Below, piece by piece: positions 7,577 through 15,182 of a stretch of 64,000 nucleotides of DNA. Positions within the stretch are counted from its first letter, which is position 1, and every line of letters begins with the position of its first letter. The notes under the pieces were generated by a model. It made no database searches and was not told the origin of the DNA. It saw only the letters and a list, made by a program, of their open reading frames with translations. The stretch is from contig NZ_JADQDR010000005.1 in NCBI RefSeq assembly GCF_015694705.1, positions 124,001 through 188,000 of the forward strand. The letters run 5' to 3'. Source of the DNA: Pontibacter rufus. GTDB lineage: Bacteria > Bacteroidota > Bacteroidia > Cytophagales > Hymenobacteraceae. The position numbers and the translations under genes are program-made.

Positions 7577-7768
7577 TTATTTCTTTTCTGTGCTGGAGTT
7601 TTTTGCATCCTGCACTTCCTTGCGGATATCCTGGGCCATGTTTTTCAGGTCCTGCATACCTTTACGTACACGTGTACCGGCAGCTGCGTTGTTTTTCTCG
7701 TAGAACTTTTCGAAATCAGATTCTAAAGACATTACAAGATCCTTGAGTTTGTTGAAGTTGTTGCTCAT
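7577..7768 (-). CDS. Histone H1-like (Hc1 family) protein
   Basis: This 63-residue, lysine-rich helical protein begins MSNNFNKLKDLVMSLESDFE and continues KFYEKNNAAAGTRVRKGMQD, LKNMAQDIRKEVQ. The segment around AAGTRVRKGMQDLKNMAQDIR is strongly conserved among small Bacteroidota proteins annotated as histone H1-like. These are thought to be nucleoid-associated, but here the Lys/Ala-rich tail is very short, so DNA binding is by family membership only. It converges on tyrS and is transcribed alone. Confidence 0.85.
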   Translation of the reverse strand: MSNNFNKLKDLVMSLESDFEKFYEKNNAAAGTRVRKGMQDLKNMAQDIRKEVQDAKNSSTEKK

Positions 7769-7874
7769 CTGTGTTATTGATTAAGGTGAAATAATAGGTT
7801 TAACTGCTCTAATATACACAATAAATGATAACAAGCAAAAATTAAGGATTTATAATATAGGCCCTTGAATCAAA

Positions 7875-9113
7875 CTAGGCCGTTACTGCCGGACTTGAAT
7901 ACAAACCCTTATCCAGTTTTTGTGATATTTTTTCGAAAGCTGCAATTGTTTCTTCCACATCCTGCAGGGTATGAATGGCAGTCGGGATAAGGCGCAGCAT
8001 AATCACGTCTTTAGGCACTACCGGGTACACCACAATAGAACAGAAGATATTATAGTTTTCGCGCAGGTCAAGCGTCAGCTGGGTAGCATCCGAAATCTGG
8101 CCGTTCAGGAATACAGGCGTTACAGGTGACTCTGTGGTGCCAATGTTGAAGCCTTTTTCACGCAGGCCGCTTTGCAGCGCATTTACCACTTCCCAAAGTT
8201 TATCCTTCAGTTCAGGATTGGCACGCAACAGTTCCAGGCGCTTCAGGGCTCCTGCCGTAACCGGCATCGGCAACGACTTGGCGAAAATCTGCGAACGCAT
8301 GTTGTAGCGCAGGTACTCTATCACCTGCTCGTTGGAGGCTACAAAAGCCCCGATGCTGGCCATTGATTTGGCAAACGTAGAGAAATATACATCAATGCCA
8401 TCCTGGGCGTTCAGGTACTCTCCCGTGCCGGCGCCTGTCGCGCCCATCGTGCCGAAGCCGTGTGCATCGTCTACAAACAGGCGGAAGCTGAATTTCTCTT
8501 TCAGCGCAACTATTTTATCCAGGCTGCCCAGGTTGCCGGACATTCCAAATACGCCTTCCGTAATTACCAGAATAGCGCCGCCCGTGTTCTCAGCCCAGCG
8601 CGTGGCGCGCTCCAGCTGTTTTTCCAGGCTTTCCATATCATTGTGTGAGTACACAAAACGCTTGCCCTGGTGCAGGCGCACGCCGTCGATGATACAGGCA
8701 TGCGATTCAGCATCATACACAATCACATCGTGGCGATCAACCAGCGCATCTATAATAGACACAACCCCCTGGTATCCGAAATTGAGCAACATGGCATCCG
8801 GCTTCTTTACAAAATCCGCCAGTTCAGACTCTAACTGCTCGTGCACGTTAGAGTTACCCGACATAATACGGGCACCCATTGGCGTAGCCATTCCCCATTC
8901 GGCAGCAGCTTCAGCATCAGCTTTACGCACTTCGGGGTGGTTGGCCAATCCCAGATAGTTGTTAAGGCTCCACGTCAGCACCTCTTTCCCCCTGAACTTC
9001 ATACGCGGAGCAATGTCTCCCTCCAGTTTCGGAAACGTGAAATAGCCATGCGCATAATGTGAGTGGCTGCCTAAAGGACCTCTGTTGGTCAACAACTTTT
9101 CGAATAAATCCAC
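7875..9113 (-). CDS. Serine palmitoyltransferase-type alpha-oxoamine synthase
   Basis: This is a PLP enzyme (412 residues) of the alpha-oxoamine synthase group, which condenses an amino acid with a fatty acyl thioester. Key features: substrate loop TPMGARIMSGNSNVHEQLE, the PLP-stacking His region YDAESHACIIDGVRLH, the cofactor Asp in FVDDAHGFGTMG, and the Schiff-base Lys in STFAKSMASIGAF. In Bacteroidota close homologues make either 3-ketodihydrosphingosine from serine (sphingolipids) or the cysteate-derived base of sulfonolipids (capnines); the sequence alone does not decide. The only start in the right place is GTG at 9113; no in-frame ATG lies just upstream. A -7 element TAAATTTG lies about 85 bases upstream. 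Confidence 0.88.
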   Translation of the reverse strand: MDLFEKLLTNRGPLGSHSHYAHGYFTFPKLEGDIAPRMKFRGKEVLTWSLNNYLGLANHPEVRKADAEAAAEWGMATPMGARIMSGNSNVHEQLESELADFVKKPDAMLLNFGYQGVVSIIDALVDRHDVIVYDAESHACIIDGVRLHQGKRFVYSHNDMESLEKQLERATRWAENTGGAILVITEGVFGMSGNLGSLDKIVALKEKFSFRLFVDDAHGFGTMGATGAGTGEYLNAQDGIDVYFSTFAKSMASIGAFVASNEQVIEYLRYNMRSQIFAKSLPMPVTAGALKRLELLRANPELKDKLWEVVNALQSGLREKGFNIGTTESPVTPVFLNGQISDATQLTLDLRENYNIFCSIVVYPVVPKDVIMLRLIPTAIHTLQDVEETIAAFEKISQKLDKGLYSSPAVTA

Positions 9114-9197
9114 TTGTGTAATGATTAAGTTATCGGGATATTTTGAATTTTAGCATTCGCGCTGCGATTTCAAACGAATTCAGCCATCGCAGCGCCA

Positions 9198-9205
9198 CAA
9201 ATTTA
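9198..9205 (-). promoter_or_regulatory. Candidate -7 element of the palmitoyltransferase-type gene
   Basis: CAAATTTA on the plus strand reads TAAATTTG on the minus strand (TAnnTTTG). It lies in the divergent region shared with the biotin carboxylase gene. Confidence 0.45.
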
Positions 9206-9320
9206 TGTTTTATATGCTTCATAAACAATTGATATCCGGCCGCGGGAACACCTTTTTCGTAGGCCCGCTTTTAAGTATGGCCTCAATCTCTTTTCTTTGA
9301 TGGTGATTAAAAAATGCTTC

Positions 9321-10823
9321 ATGAGAAAAATAAATAAAATACTGGTAGCCAACCGCGGTGAAATTGCCCTGCGGGTGATGCGCACAGCCCGTGAAATGGG
9401 CATAAAAACGGTAGCCATCTTCAGCGAAGCCGACCGCAATGCCCTGCACGTGCGCTTTGCCGATGAAGCCGTATGTGTGGGAGGCCCCAAATCCAGTGAA
9501 TCATACCTGCGCGGCGATAAGATCATTGAAGTGTGCCGGCAGCTGCAAGTTGATGCCATTCATCCGGGCTACGGCTTTTTGTCAGAGAATGCCGGTTTTG
9601 CGAAAATGGCTGCGGCAGCCGGCATCATCTTTATTGGCCCTTCTCCCGAAGCTATCGAATTGATGGGCAGTAAGCTGGCCGCAAAAGCTGCCGTAGCCAA
9701 ATATAATATTCCGATGGTGCCCGGCACCGAAGAGGCAATTACGGATGTAGAGGCAGCCAAACTGATTGCGCAGCAGGTAGGCTTTCCTATACTTATCAAG
9801 GCAAGCGCGGGCGGCGGCGGCAAAGGCATGCGCGTGGTGGAGCGCGTTGCTGATTTTGAGGAGCAAATGCAGCTGGCCGTAAGCGAGGCAACTTCAGCTT
9901 TCGGCGACGGCTCGGTGTTTATCGAGAAGTATATCGGTTCGCCGCGCCACATCGAAATACAGGTGCTGGGCGATACACACGGTCATACCGTAAGCTTGTT
10001 TGAGCGCGAATGCTCCATACAGCGCCGCCACCAGAAAGTAATTGAAGAAGCGCCTTCTGCTATACTGACACCCGCGCTTCGGGAGGAAATGGGCCGCTGC
10101 GCCGTGAACGTAGCCAAAGCCTGTGATTATGTGGGTGCCGGCACGGTGGAGTTTCTGCTGGATGAAAACATGAACTTTTACTTCCTGGAGATGAACACCC
10201 GCCTGCAGGTAGAGCATCCGGTAACAGAGCAGATCACAGGCCTGGACCTGGTGAAAGAGCAGATCCTGATTGCAGAAGGCCAGCCGCTGGGTTTCGCGCA
10301 GGAAGATTTACACATCAACGGCCATGCCCTGGAGCTACGCGTGTATGCCGAAGATCCGGCTAACAACTTCCTCCCGGACATTGGCCGACTTGAGACGTAC
10401 AAGCGCCCGCAAGGCCCTGGCGTGCGCGTGGATGATGGCTTTGAACAAGGTATGGATATCCCGATTTACTATGATCCTATGATTGCCAAACTGGTAACCT
10501 TCGGCAAAGACCGCCAGGAAGCCATAGACAAAATGCTGCGCGCCATTGATGAATACCAGATAACGGGTATAGAAACGACGCTCTCCTTCGGCAGGTATGT
10601 GCTGCAGCATCCGGCATTCGTAAGCGGTCATTTTGATACCAAGTTTATTGAGCGGTATTTTACGCCGGAGGCCTTAAGGGCCAAAGAAGATGAGGCCGCA
10701 GATGAGGTTGCAGCTGTATTGGCTGCCGTACTCCTGAATGCGCGCAAGCCAGATAGTGCTACGGCAACTATCGCGTCTTCAGTTCCTGCTGTTTCCGGCT
10801 GGCGCAAAAACCGCTTAAAATAG
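9321..10823 (+). CDS. accC: Biotin carboxylase subunit (acetyl/propionyl-CoA carboxylase)
   Basis: The enzyme carboxylates biotin on its carrier protein using ATP and bicarbonate. Motifs in order: ILVANRGEIALRVMRTAR at the start, HPGYGFLSEN, the ATP-grasp Gly loop KASAGGGGKGMRVV, RECSIQRRHQKVIEEAPS and EMNTRLQVEHPVTE. The C-terminus runs some 50 residues beyond the usual AccC end and is Ala-rich without a biotinyl domain. The upstream in-frame ATG at 9297 would add eight unlikely residues, so MRKINKIL at 9321 is preferred, giving 500 residues. No accB or carboxyltransferase gene is adjacent, so whether it serves acetyl-CoA or propionyl-CoA carboxylase cannot be decided. Confidence 0.93.
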   Translation: MRKINKILVANRGEIALRVMRTAREMGIKTVAIFSEADRNALHVRFADEAVCVGGPKSSESYLRGDKIIEVCRQLQVDAIHPGYGFLSENAGFAKMAAAAGIIFIGPSPEAIELMGSKLAAKAAVAKYNIPMVPGTEEAITDVEAAKLIAQQVGFPILIKASAGGGGKGMRVVERVADFEEQMQLAVSEATSAFGDGSVFIEKYIGSPRHIEIQVLGDTHGHTVSLFERECSIQRRHQKVIEEAPSAILTPALREEMGRCAVNVAKACDYVGAGTVEFLLDENMNFYFLEMNTRLQVEHPVTEQITGLDLVKEQILIAEGQPLGFAQEDLHINGHALELRVYAEDPANNFLPDIGRLETYKRPQGPGVRVDDGFEQGMDIPIYYDPMIAKLVTFGKDRQEAIDKMLRAIDEYQITGIETTLSFGRYVLQHPAFVSGHFDTKFIERYFTPEALRAKEDEAADEVAAVLAAVLLNARKPDSATATIASSVPAVSGWRKNRLK

Positions 10824-10834
10824 GCCCCGTTTAC

Positions 10835-10896
10835 AAGAGCCACTAAGTATAAAGGCGCTGTAGTTTACTGCAGCGCCTTTATACTTAGTGGCTCTT
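10835..10896. terminator. Terminator built from paired AAGTATAA octamers
   Basis: Arms at 10835-10860 and 10871-10896 are perfect 26-base reverse complements with a 10-base loop. Each arm carries the octamer (AAGTATAA at 10845-10852, TTATACTT at 10879-10886). It lies between the convergent biotin carboxylase and bshB1 genes. Confidence 0.9.
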
Positions 10897-10950
10897 CTAT
10901 ATTTATACTTTATGCACCTGCTCTTTCGGATTTGTAATTACCAAGTGCTG

Positions 10951-10985
10951 AAAGCCCTCGCAGCGTGCGCAGCTCCTGCGAAGTC
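10951..10985. repeat. REP-like hairpin repeat, copy 1
   Basis: CCCTCGCAGCGTGCGCAGCT followed by CCTGCGAAG. It aligns with a second copy at 13925-13960, with changes on both sides of the stem that keep pairing (GC against GC here, AC against GT there) and an almost unchanged loop. Confidence 0.5.
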
Positions 10986-10995
10986 AATGCTATAC

Positions 10996-11715
10996 TTACA
11001 CCAAATCAAACAGGCTGCGCACACCTATCAGGCGCTCCTTTGTGAAGCCCTCGCCATACTTAGCGCCAATGGCATGGCCCAGTTCGAGCGCGCGCGCTTC
11101 GATAAACAGCAAAAACTCCGGCGAAGAGATATAGGTGTTGGGTGAGCTGTCGTCGGGGTTGTAAAACTGGGATTTAAAAGCGCGGATGGTTTCCATCTTC
11201 TGTTCCCAGTAAGGTGTAATATCCACCACCACATCAGGAGTTATCAGCCGATCCTGAATATAATGATATACTACTTTGGGCCGCCATACCTCCTGTTGCT
11301 GTCCTTGTGCATCCGTTGTTTCAATCATTCTGAGGCCGGATTTAAAACAGGCTTCCGATACAAGTTCTGAACCGCGCCCATGATCCGGATGCCGGTCATG
11401 TATGGCGTTCATCAGCACGATTTCCGGTTGGTACTGGCGCAGCTTCTCAATTATTTTAAGTTGATGCGCCTTGTCGTTTATGAAGAAGCCATCGGCAAAG
11501 CCCAGATTATCCCGCACCTGCAGTCCCATCACTTTGGCGGAAGCCTCCGCCTCGGCAGCCCTTGTTTCGGCAGTGCCGCGTGTGCCCAACTCCCCCAATG
11601 TTAAATCAACAATGCCCACTTTTTTCCCGGCTGCAATGTGCGCAATCAGGGTGCCGGCGCAGCCAAGCTCTACATCATCTGGATGCGAGGCAAAAGCAAG
11701 AATATCAAGTTTCAT
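10996..11715 (-). CDS. bshB1: Bacillithiol biosynthesis deacetylase BshB1
   Basis: A LmbE/PIG-L-type zinc deacetylase of 239 residues that removes the acetyl group from GlcNAc-malate, the second step of bacillithiol synthesis. The zinc motif AHPDD variant is FASHPDDVELGCAGTL at the N-terminus, and the downstream metal His lies in NAIHDRHPDHGRGSELV. The end (EARALELGHAIGAKYGEGF) is characteristic of BshB1. The frame opens at 11757, but MKLDILAF at 11715 is the family start and avoids overlap with the upstream gene, leaving 16 bases between the two, which suggests co-transcription with the M23 peptidase gene. Bacillithiol production is common in Bacteroidota. Confidence 0.93.
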   Translation of the reverse strand: MKLDILAFASHPDDVELGCAGTLIAHIAAGKKVGIVDLTLGELGTRGTAETRAAEAEASAKVMGLQVRDNLGFADGFFINDKAHQLKIIEKLRQYQPEIVLMNAIHDRHPDHGRGSELVSEACFKSGLRMIETTDAQGQQQEVWRPKVVYHYIQDRLITPDVVVDITPYWEQKMETIRAFKSQFYNPDDSSPNTYISSPEFLLFIEARALELGHAIGAKYGEGFTKERLIGVRSLFDLV

Positions 11716-11731
11716 GTGTGTTCTGCTATAA

Positions 11732-12778
11732 TTATCTGATACGCAGCTTTTTACCAACGCGCAGCGTAGTACGGGTACTGATGCCGTTCAGCCTGGTTAG
11801 CTGGCTTACCTTTACGCCATACTTCTTAGCAATACCCGATAAGGTATCACCGCTGCGAATAGTATGGTACGAAGACCTGCGGGCTGTGCTTTTCTTGGCT
11901 TTCGCTTTGTTGTAGTAATCAAACAAAGCTGAGGTAATCTGAAAATTCTTGCCCTTCAACAGGTAATCGGGGAAATCGTACAGGTTCTCCGGATCAATCG
12001 GGTTGCCTTCGTAGCGCACTTCATAATGCAGGTGTGGTCCGGAACTGCGGCCTGTGCTGCCACCGAGGCCGATTACATCACCCGCCTTCAGAAACTCGCC
12101 TACTTTGGCAATGGGCTTGCTCATATGGCCGTAAAGTGTTTCCAGGCCGTTGTAATGGCGCACTACAATGTAGTTGCCATAGCCGCCGCCGTCCCATTTA
12201 TTGATGCGGACCACGCCGTCGAATGCTGCGCGGATGGTGTCCCCGGTATCCAAATCCAGGTCTGTGCCATAGTGCCAGCGATAACCCCGGTAAGCAAAAT
12301 GGCTGGTAACCGGCGTTTCGGCAAGAGGCATTTTATAGTTGCGGTTCAGGGCCGGCTCGTAGAGTTTAATATCTATGGTATCTTTCAGCTCCCGTCCATC
12401 CATGCGATAGGGATTGATGTTGTGCGTGTCCCAGATAGAATAATAGCCGGCAATCTTAATCCAGGTCGAGTCTATCAAAACCTCCTCTGATACTTCTACA
12501 ATATGCTGCTCGCCTAAATCTAGCTCAGACGTATCTTCACTTACAATGGAAAGTTCTTTTTTAGGATTGAAATACAGCGACTTATCCGCGTCTGAATTTT
12601 CATCCGGGAACTCCTCATACTTAATCAGAATGGTTGTATCCGGCCGTACGTACTGAATCTTAGGCGTTTTCACCTTAAAGAGGTCTTTCACTTTGGTCTG
12701 GGCATCTGCCTCAGACGTGCAGACAAACAGACTCAGTAAAAAAAGTACAACAGATACCGGTGCTTTTTTTATTAACAT
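11732..12778 (-). CDS. Secreted M23 peptidase with C-terminal LysM
   Basis: This 348-residue exported protein has a signal peptide (VSVVLFLLSLFVCTSEADA). The LytM/M23 catalytic domain runs over about residues 150-265, with zinc ligands in YRWHYGTDLDLDTGD and GPHLHYEVRYEG and the core around YGNYIVVRHYNGLETLYGHM. A LysM peptidoglycan-binding repeat closes the protein (YHTIRSGDTLSGIAKKYGVK). It is predicted to cut peptide cross-links in peptidoglycan or to act as a division or separation factor. Metal ligands look intact, so it is probably active. bshB1 follows 16 bases downstream. Confidence 0.92.
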   Translation of the reverse strand: MLIKKAPVSVVLFLLSLFVCTSEADAQTKVKDLFKVKTPKIQYVRPDTTILIKYEEFPDENSDADKSLYFNPKKELSIVSEDTSELDLGEQHIVEVSEEVLIDSTWIKIAGYYSIWDTHNINPYRMDGRELKDTIDIKLYEPALNRNYKMPLAETPVTSHFAYRGYRWHYGTDLDLDTGDTIRAAFDGVVRINKWDGGGYGNYIVVRHYNGLETLYGHMSKPIAKVGEFLKAGDVIGLGGSTGRSSGPHLHYEVRYEGNPIDPENLYDFPDYLLKGKNFQITSALFDYYNKAKAKKSTARRSSYHTIRSGDTLSGIAKKYGVKVSQLTRLNGISTRTTLRVGKKLRIR

Positions 12779-12917
12779 TTAACATTTATTTTAGCTTTCT
12801 AAAGCTATCGGGCATGTAATTTACGCCTTGAATAACTCTGAAAAAGCTCTTTTATTGTATCCAGCCAGATGCGGCTATGCAAAATACCAACAGGTATGTA
12901 ACGGAATACAACTTTTA

Positions 12918-13856
12918 TTAATGCAAATCGCGTGCAGCCAGGTAACGTTCGGCGTCCAGGGCAGCCATACAACCTGATCCTGCAGCAGTTACAGCCTGGC
13001 GGTAAGTAAAGTCCTGCACATCGCCGCAGGCAAAAACACCGTCAATATTGGTTTTGGATGTACCAGGAATGGTTTTGATGTAACCATTCTCATCCAGGTT
13101 CAGGTAACCGGCAAAAATATCAGAGTTGGGCTTGTGGCCGATAGCAACAAAGAATCCTTTTACCGGAATCTCGCGCAGTTCGCCTGTTATGGTGTTTTTC
13201 ACGCGTACGGCTTCCACACCATCAGTGCCCAGTATCTCATCCGTCATGGTGTTCCAGAGGATCTCTATGTTCCTGGTCTTTTTTACACGTTCCTGCATTA
13301 TGAGCGAGGCGCGCATTTCTTCACGGCGCACAATCATGTATACTTTGCTGCACAAGTTAGCCAGATAGGTTGCTTCTTCAGCGGCCGTATCCCCTGCCCC
13401 CACAATGGCGACATCCTGACCCCTGTAAAAAAAACCATCGCACACTGCGCAGGCCGATACACCGATGCCATTGAATTTTGCTTCCGACTCCAGGCCCAGC
13501 CATTTGGCCGAAGCGCCGGTTGAAATAATTACGGTATGGGCTTCAATTACCTTCTGATCATCTATAACTACCTTGTGCGGCTGTGACGAAAAGTCAACGG
13601 AAGTTGCAATGCCATAGCGCACATCAGTGCCGAAGCGCTCTGCCTGCTGCTTAAAGTCCTCCATCATCTGTGGGCCATTAACCCCCTGAGGATAACCAGG
13701 ATAATTTTCTACGTCGTTTGTGATTGTCAATTGGCCGCCGGGTTGCAGGCCTTGGTATAGAACTGGTTCAAGACCGGCGCGGGAGGCATAGACAGCTGCC
13801 GTATAGCCGGCAGGCCCGGAACCGATAATGAGACATTTCACTCTCTCTATTTCCAT
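12918..13856 (-). CDS. trxB: Thioredoxin-disulfide reductase
   Basis: The flavoenzyme passes electrons from NADPH to thioredoxin. The 312-residue protein has the FAD motif CLIIGSGPAGYTAAVYASRA at the N-terminus, the redox pair CAVC in GVSACAVCDGFF, the NADPH motif VGAGDTAAEEATYLA and the second FAD site DGVFACGDVQDF. The first in-frame ATG at 13871 adds five residues before MEIERVKC; the latter at 13856 is preferred. A -7 element TATATTTG lies about 27 bases upstream. With bshB1 nearby it may also support bacillithiol-linked thiol balance, though they are not co-transcribed. Confidence 0.96.
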   Translation of the reverse strand: MEIERVKCLIIGSGPAGYTAAVYASRAGLEPVLYQGLQPGGQLTITNDVENYPGYPQGVNGPQMMEDFKQQAERFGTDVRYGIATSVDFSSQPHKVVIDDQKVIEAHTVIISTGASAKWLGLESEAKFNGIGVSACAVCDGFFYRGQDVAIVGAGDTAAEEATYLANLCSKVYMIVRREEMRASLIMQERVKKTRNIEILWNTMTDEILGTDGVEAVRVKNTITGELREIPVKGFFVAIGHKPNSDIFAGYLNLDENGYIKTIPGTSKTNIDGVFACGDVQDFTYRQAVTAAGSGCMAALDAERYLAARDLH

Positions 13857-13882
13857 ATAAACTGGGTGCATAAATCAGGATG

Positions 13883-13890
13883 CAAATATA
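13883..13890 (-). promoter_or_regulatory. Candidate -7 element of trxB
   Basis: CAAATATA on the plus strand reads TATATTTG on the minus strand and matches TAnnTTTG, with a leader of about 20 bases to the chosen ATG. Confidence 0.5.
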
Positions 13891-13924
13891 CAAACTTTCT
13901 GAGCATTTGCCGCAGGATCACTCT

Positions 13925-13960
13925 AAAGTCCTCACAGCGTGCAAAGCTCTTGTGAGTGTC
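13925..13960. repeat. REP-like hairpin repeat, copy 2
   Basis: Second copy of the element at 10951-10985: CTCACAG, loop CGTGCAAAGCTC, TTGTGAG. Relative to copy 1 the stem has G-to-A and C-to-T changes on opposite arms, so pairing is kept. It lies in the intergenic region between trxB and the sigma factor gene. Confidence 0.5.
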
Positions 13961-14086
13961 TGGTTTTGCGTTGTAGCAGGCAAGACGCTCGCAGGTCCGG
14001 AAGACACCGCAAAGTCTGAGTGGAACTTTTATCATTCAGTTTAACAGGATTCATTGAAAGCATCAATTCGGATGTATGCTTTTCAT

Positions 14087-14124
14087 AAAAACAAAACCCC
14101 GGCTTTGCGGCCGGGGTTGTTTTC
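14087..14124. terminator. Terminator of the sigma factor gene
   Basis: AACCCCGG (14095-14102) pairs with CCGGGGTT (14111-14118), flanked by an A-rich run upstream and GTTTTC downstream. On the minus strand the stem is followed by TTTTGTTTTT, a good terminator tail, 14 bases after the sigma factor stop. Confidence 0.8.
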
Positions 14125-14138
14125 TTGTTTATACCTGC

Positions 14139-15002
14139 TTAACCCAAGTATGGCTTCAGGGCTTTGCTGCGGGAAGTATGGCGGAGCCTGCGAATAGCTT
14201 TCTCTTTGATCTGGCGTACACGCTCGCGGGTCAGGTTAAATTTTTCACCTATTTCTTCCAGCGTCAGTGAATGCTCACCGTTGAGGCCAAAGTATAAAGT
14301 AATTACATCAGCTTCACGCTTGGTTAAAGTAGAAAGAGCACGCTGTACTTCTTTGCGCAGCGAGTCATTCATCAGGCCGGTATCAGGCGATTCTTCGTCC
14401 TCGTTCTCCAGTACGTCGAGCAGGCGGTTTTCTTCACCCTGCACAAAAGGGGCATCCACAGATACGTGGCGGCCGGATATTTTAAGCGTATCCACCACTT
14501 CGGCGGTAGTCAGCTCTAAAACCTCAGCAATTTCTTCAGGAGAAGGCTCCCGCTCAAATTTTTGTTCCAGTTCAGAAAAGGACTTGGAAATTTTGTTAAG
14601 GGAACCCACACGGTTGAGTGGCAGGCGCACAATGCGCGACTGCTCAGCCAGCGCCTGCAGGATCGATTGGCGAATCCACCATACGGCGTAAGAGATGAAC
14701 TTAAAACCTCTTGTTTCGTCGAAGCGTTTGGCTGCCTTAATCAGACCTAAGTTGCCCTCGTTGATCAAATCGCCCAACGACAATCCCTGATTCTGGTACT
14801 GCTTGGCAACTGATACGACGAAACGCAGGTTGGCTTTTGTTAATTTCTCAAGCGCAAACTGATCTCCTTCCCTTATTCTTTGAGCTAACGTAACCTCCTC
14901 ATCGGGCGTAAGCAAATCTACCTTGCCAATCTCCTGTAAATACTTATCGAGCGACTGGCTTTCGCGGTTAGTAATCTGTTTGCTTATCTTGAGTTGTCTC
15001 AT
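14139..15002 (-). CDS. rpoD: Primary RNA polymerase sigma factor
   Basis: The protein has 287 residues, the compact form of the group 1 sigma factor found in Bacteroidota, without the long region 1.1. Region 1.2 is [20 protein letters not shown]. Region 2 runs over about residues 55-120, with [20 protein letters not shown] and [19 protein letters not shown], which melt and bind the -7 element. Region 3 lies over about 130-205. Region 4 ([20 protein letters not shown], then [20 protein letters not shown]) reads the -33 element. It is the factor expected to use the TAnnTTTG elements noted across this window. Confidence 0.95.
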   Translation of the reverse strand: MRQLKISKQITNRESQSLDKYLQEIGKVDLLTPDEEVTLAQRIREGDQFALEKLTKANLRFVVSVAKQYQNQGLSLGDLINEGNLGLIKAAKRFDETRGFKFISYAVWWIRQSILQALAEQSRIVRLPLNRVGSLNKISKSFSELEQKFEREPSPEEIAEVLELTTAEVVDTLKISGRHVSVDAPFVQGEENRLLDVLENEDEESPDTGLMNDSLRKEVQRALSTLTKREADVITLYFGLNGEHSLTLEEIGEKFNLTRERVRQIKEKAIRRLRHTSRSKALKPYLG

Positions 15003-15124
15003 TAGAATACAATATTATCAAAAAAGTAAAAATCTTTATCTATGCTCGGATTGGTAACACCAGAAAGCAGGGCAAAAGTTCTGCTGTTCTTTAATTAAAC
15101 ATGTGATTCCAGAAGTACAATGGC

Positions 15125-15175
15125 TATATATAAAGCTCCCGGCGCATACTTAATGAGCGCCAGGAGCTTATATAA
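15125..15175. terminator. Hairpin terminator after pnp
   Basis: A long imperfect stem with TATATAAAGCTCCCGGCGC on the left and GCGCCAGGAGCTTATATA on the right, with one bulged A. It lies 8 bases beyond the pnp stop on the minus strand. Confidence 0.7.
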
Positions 15176-15182
15176 TAAGTTG

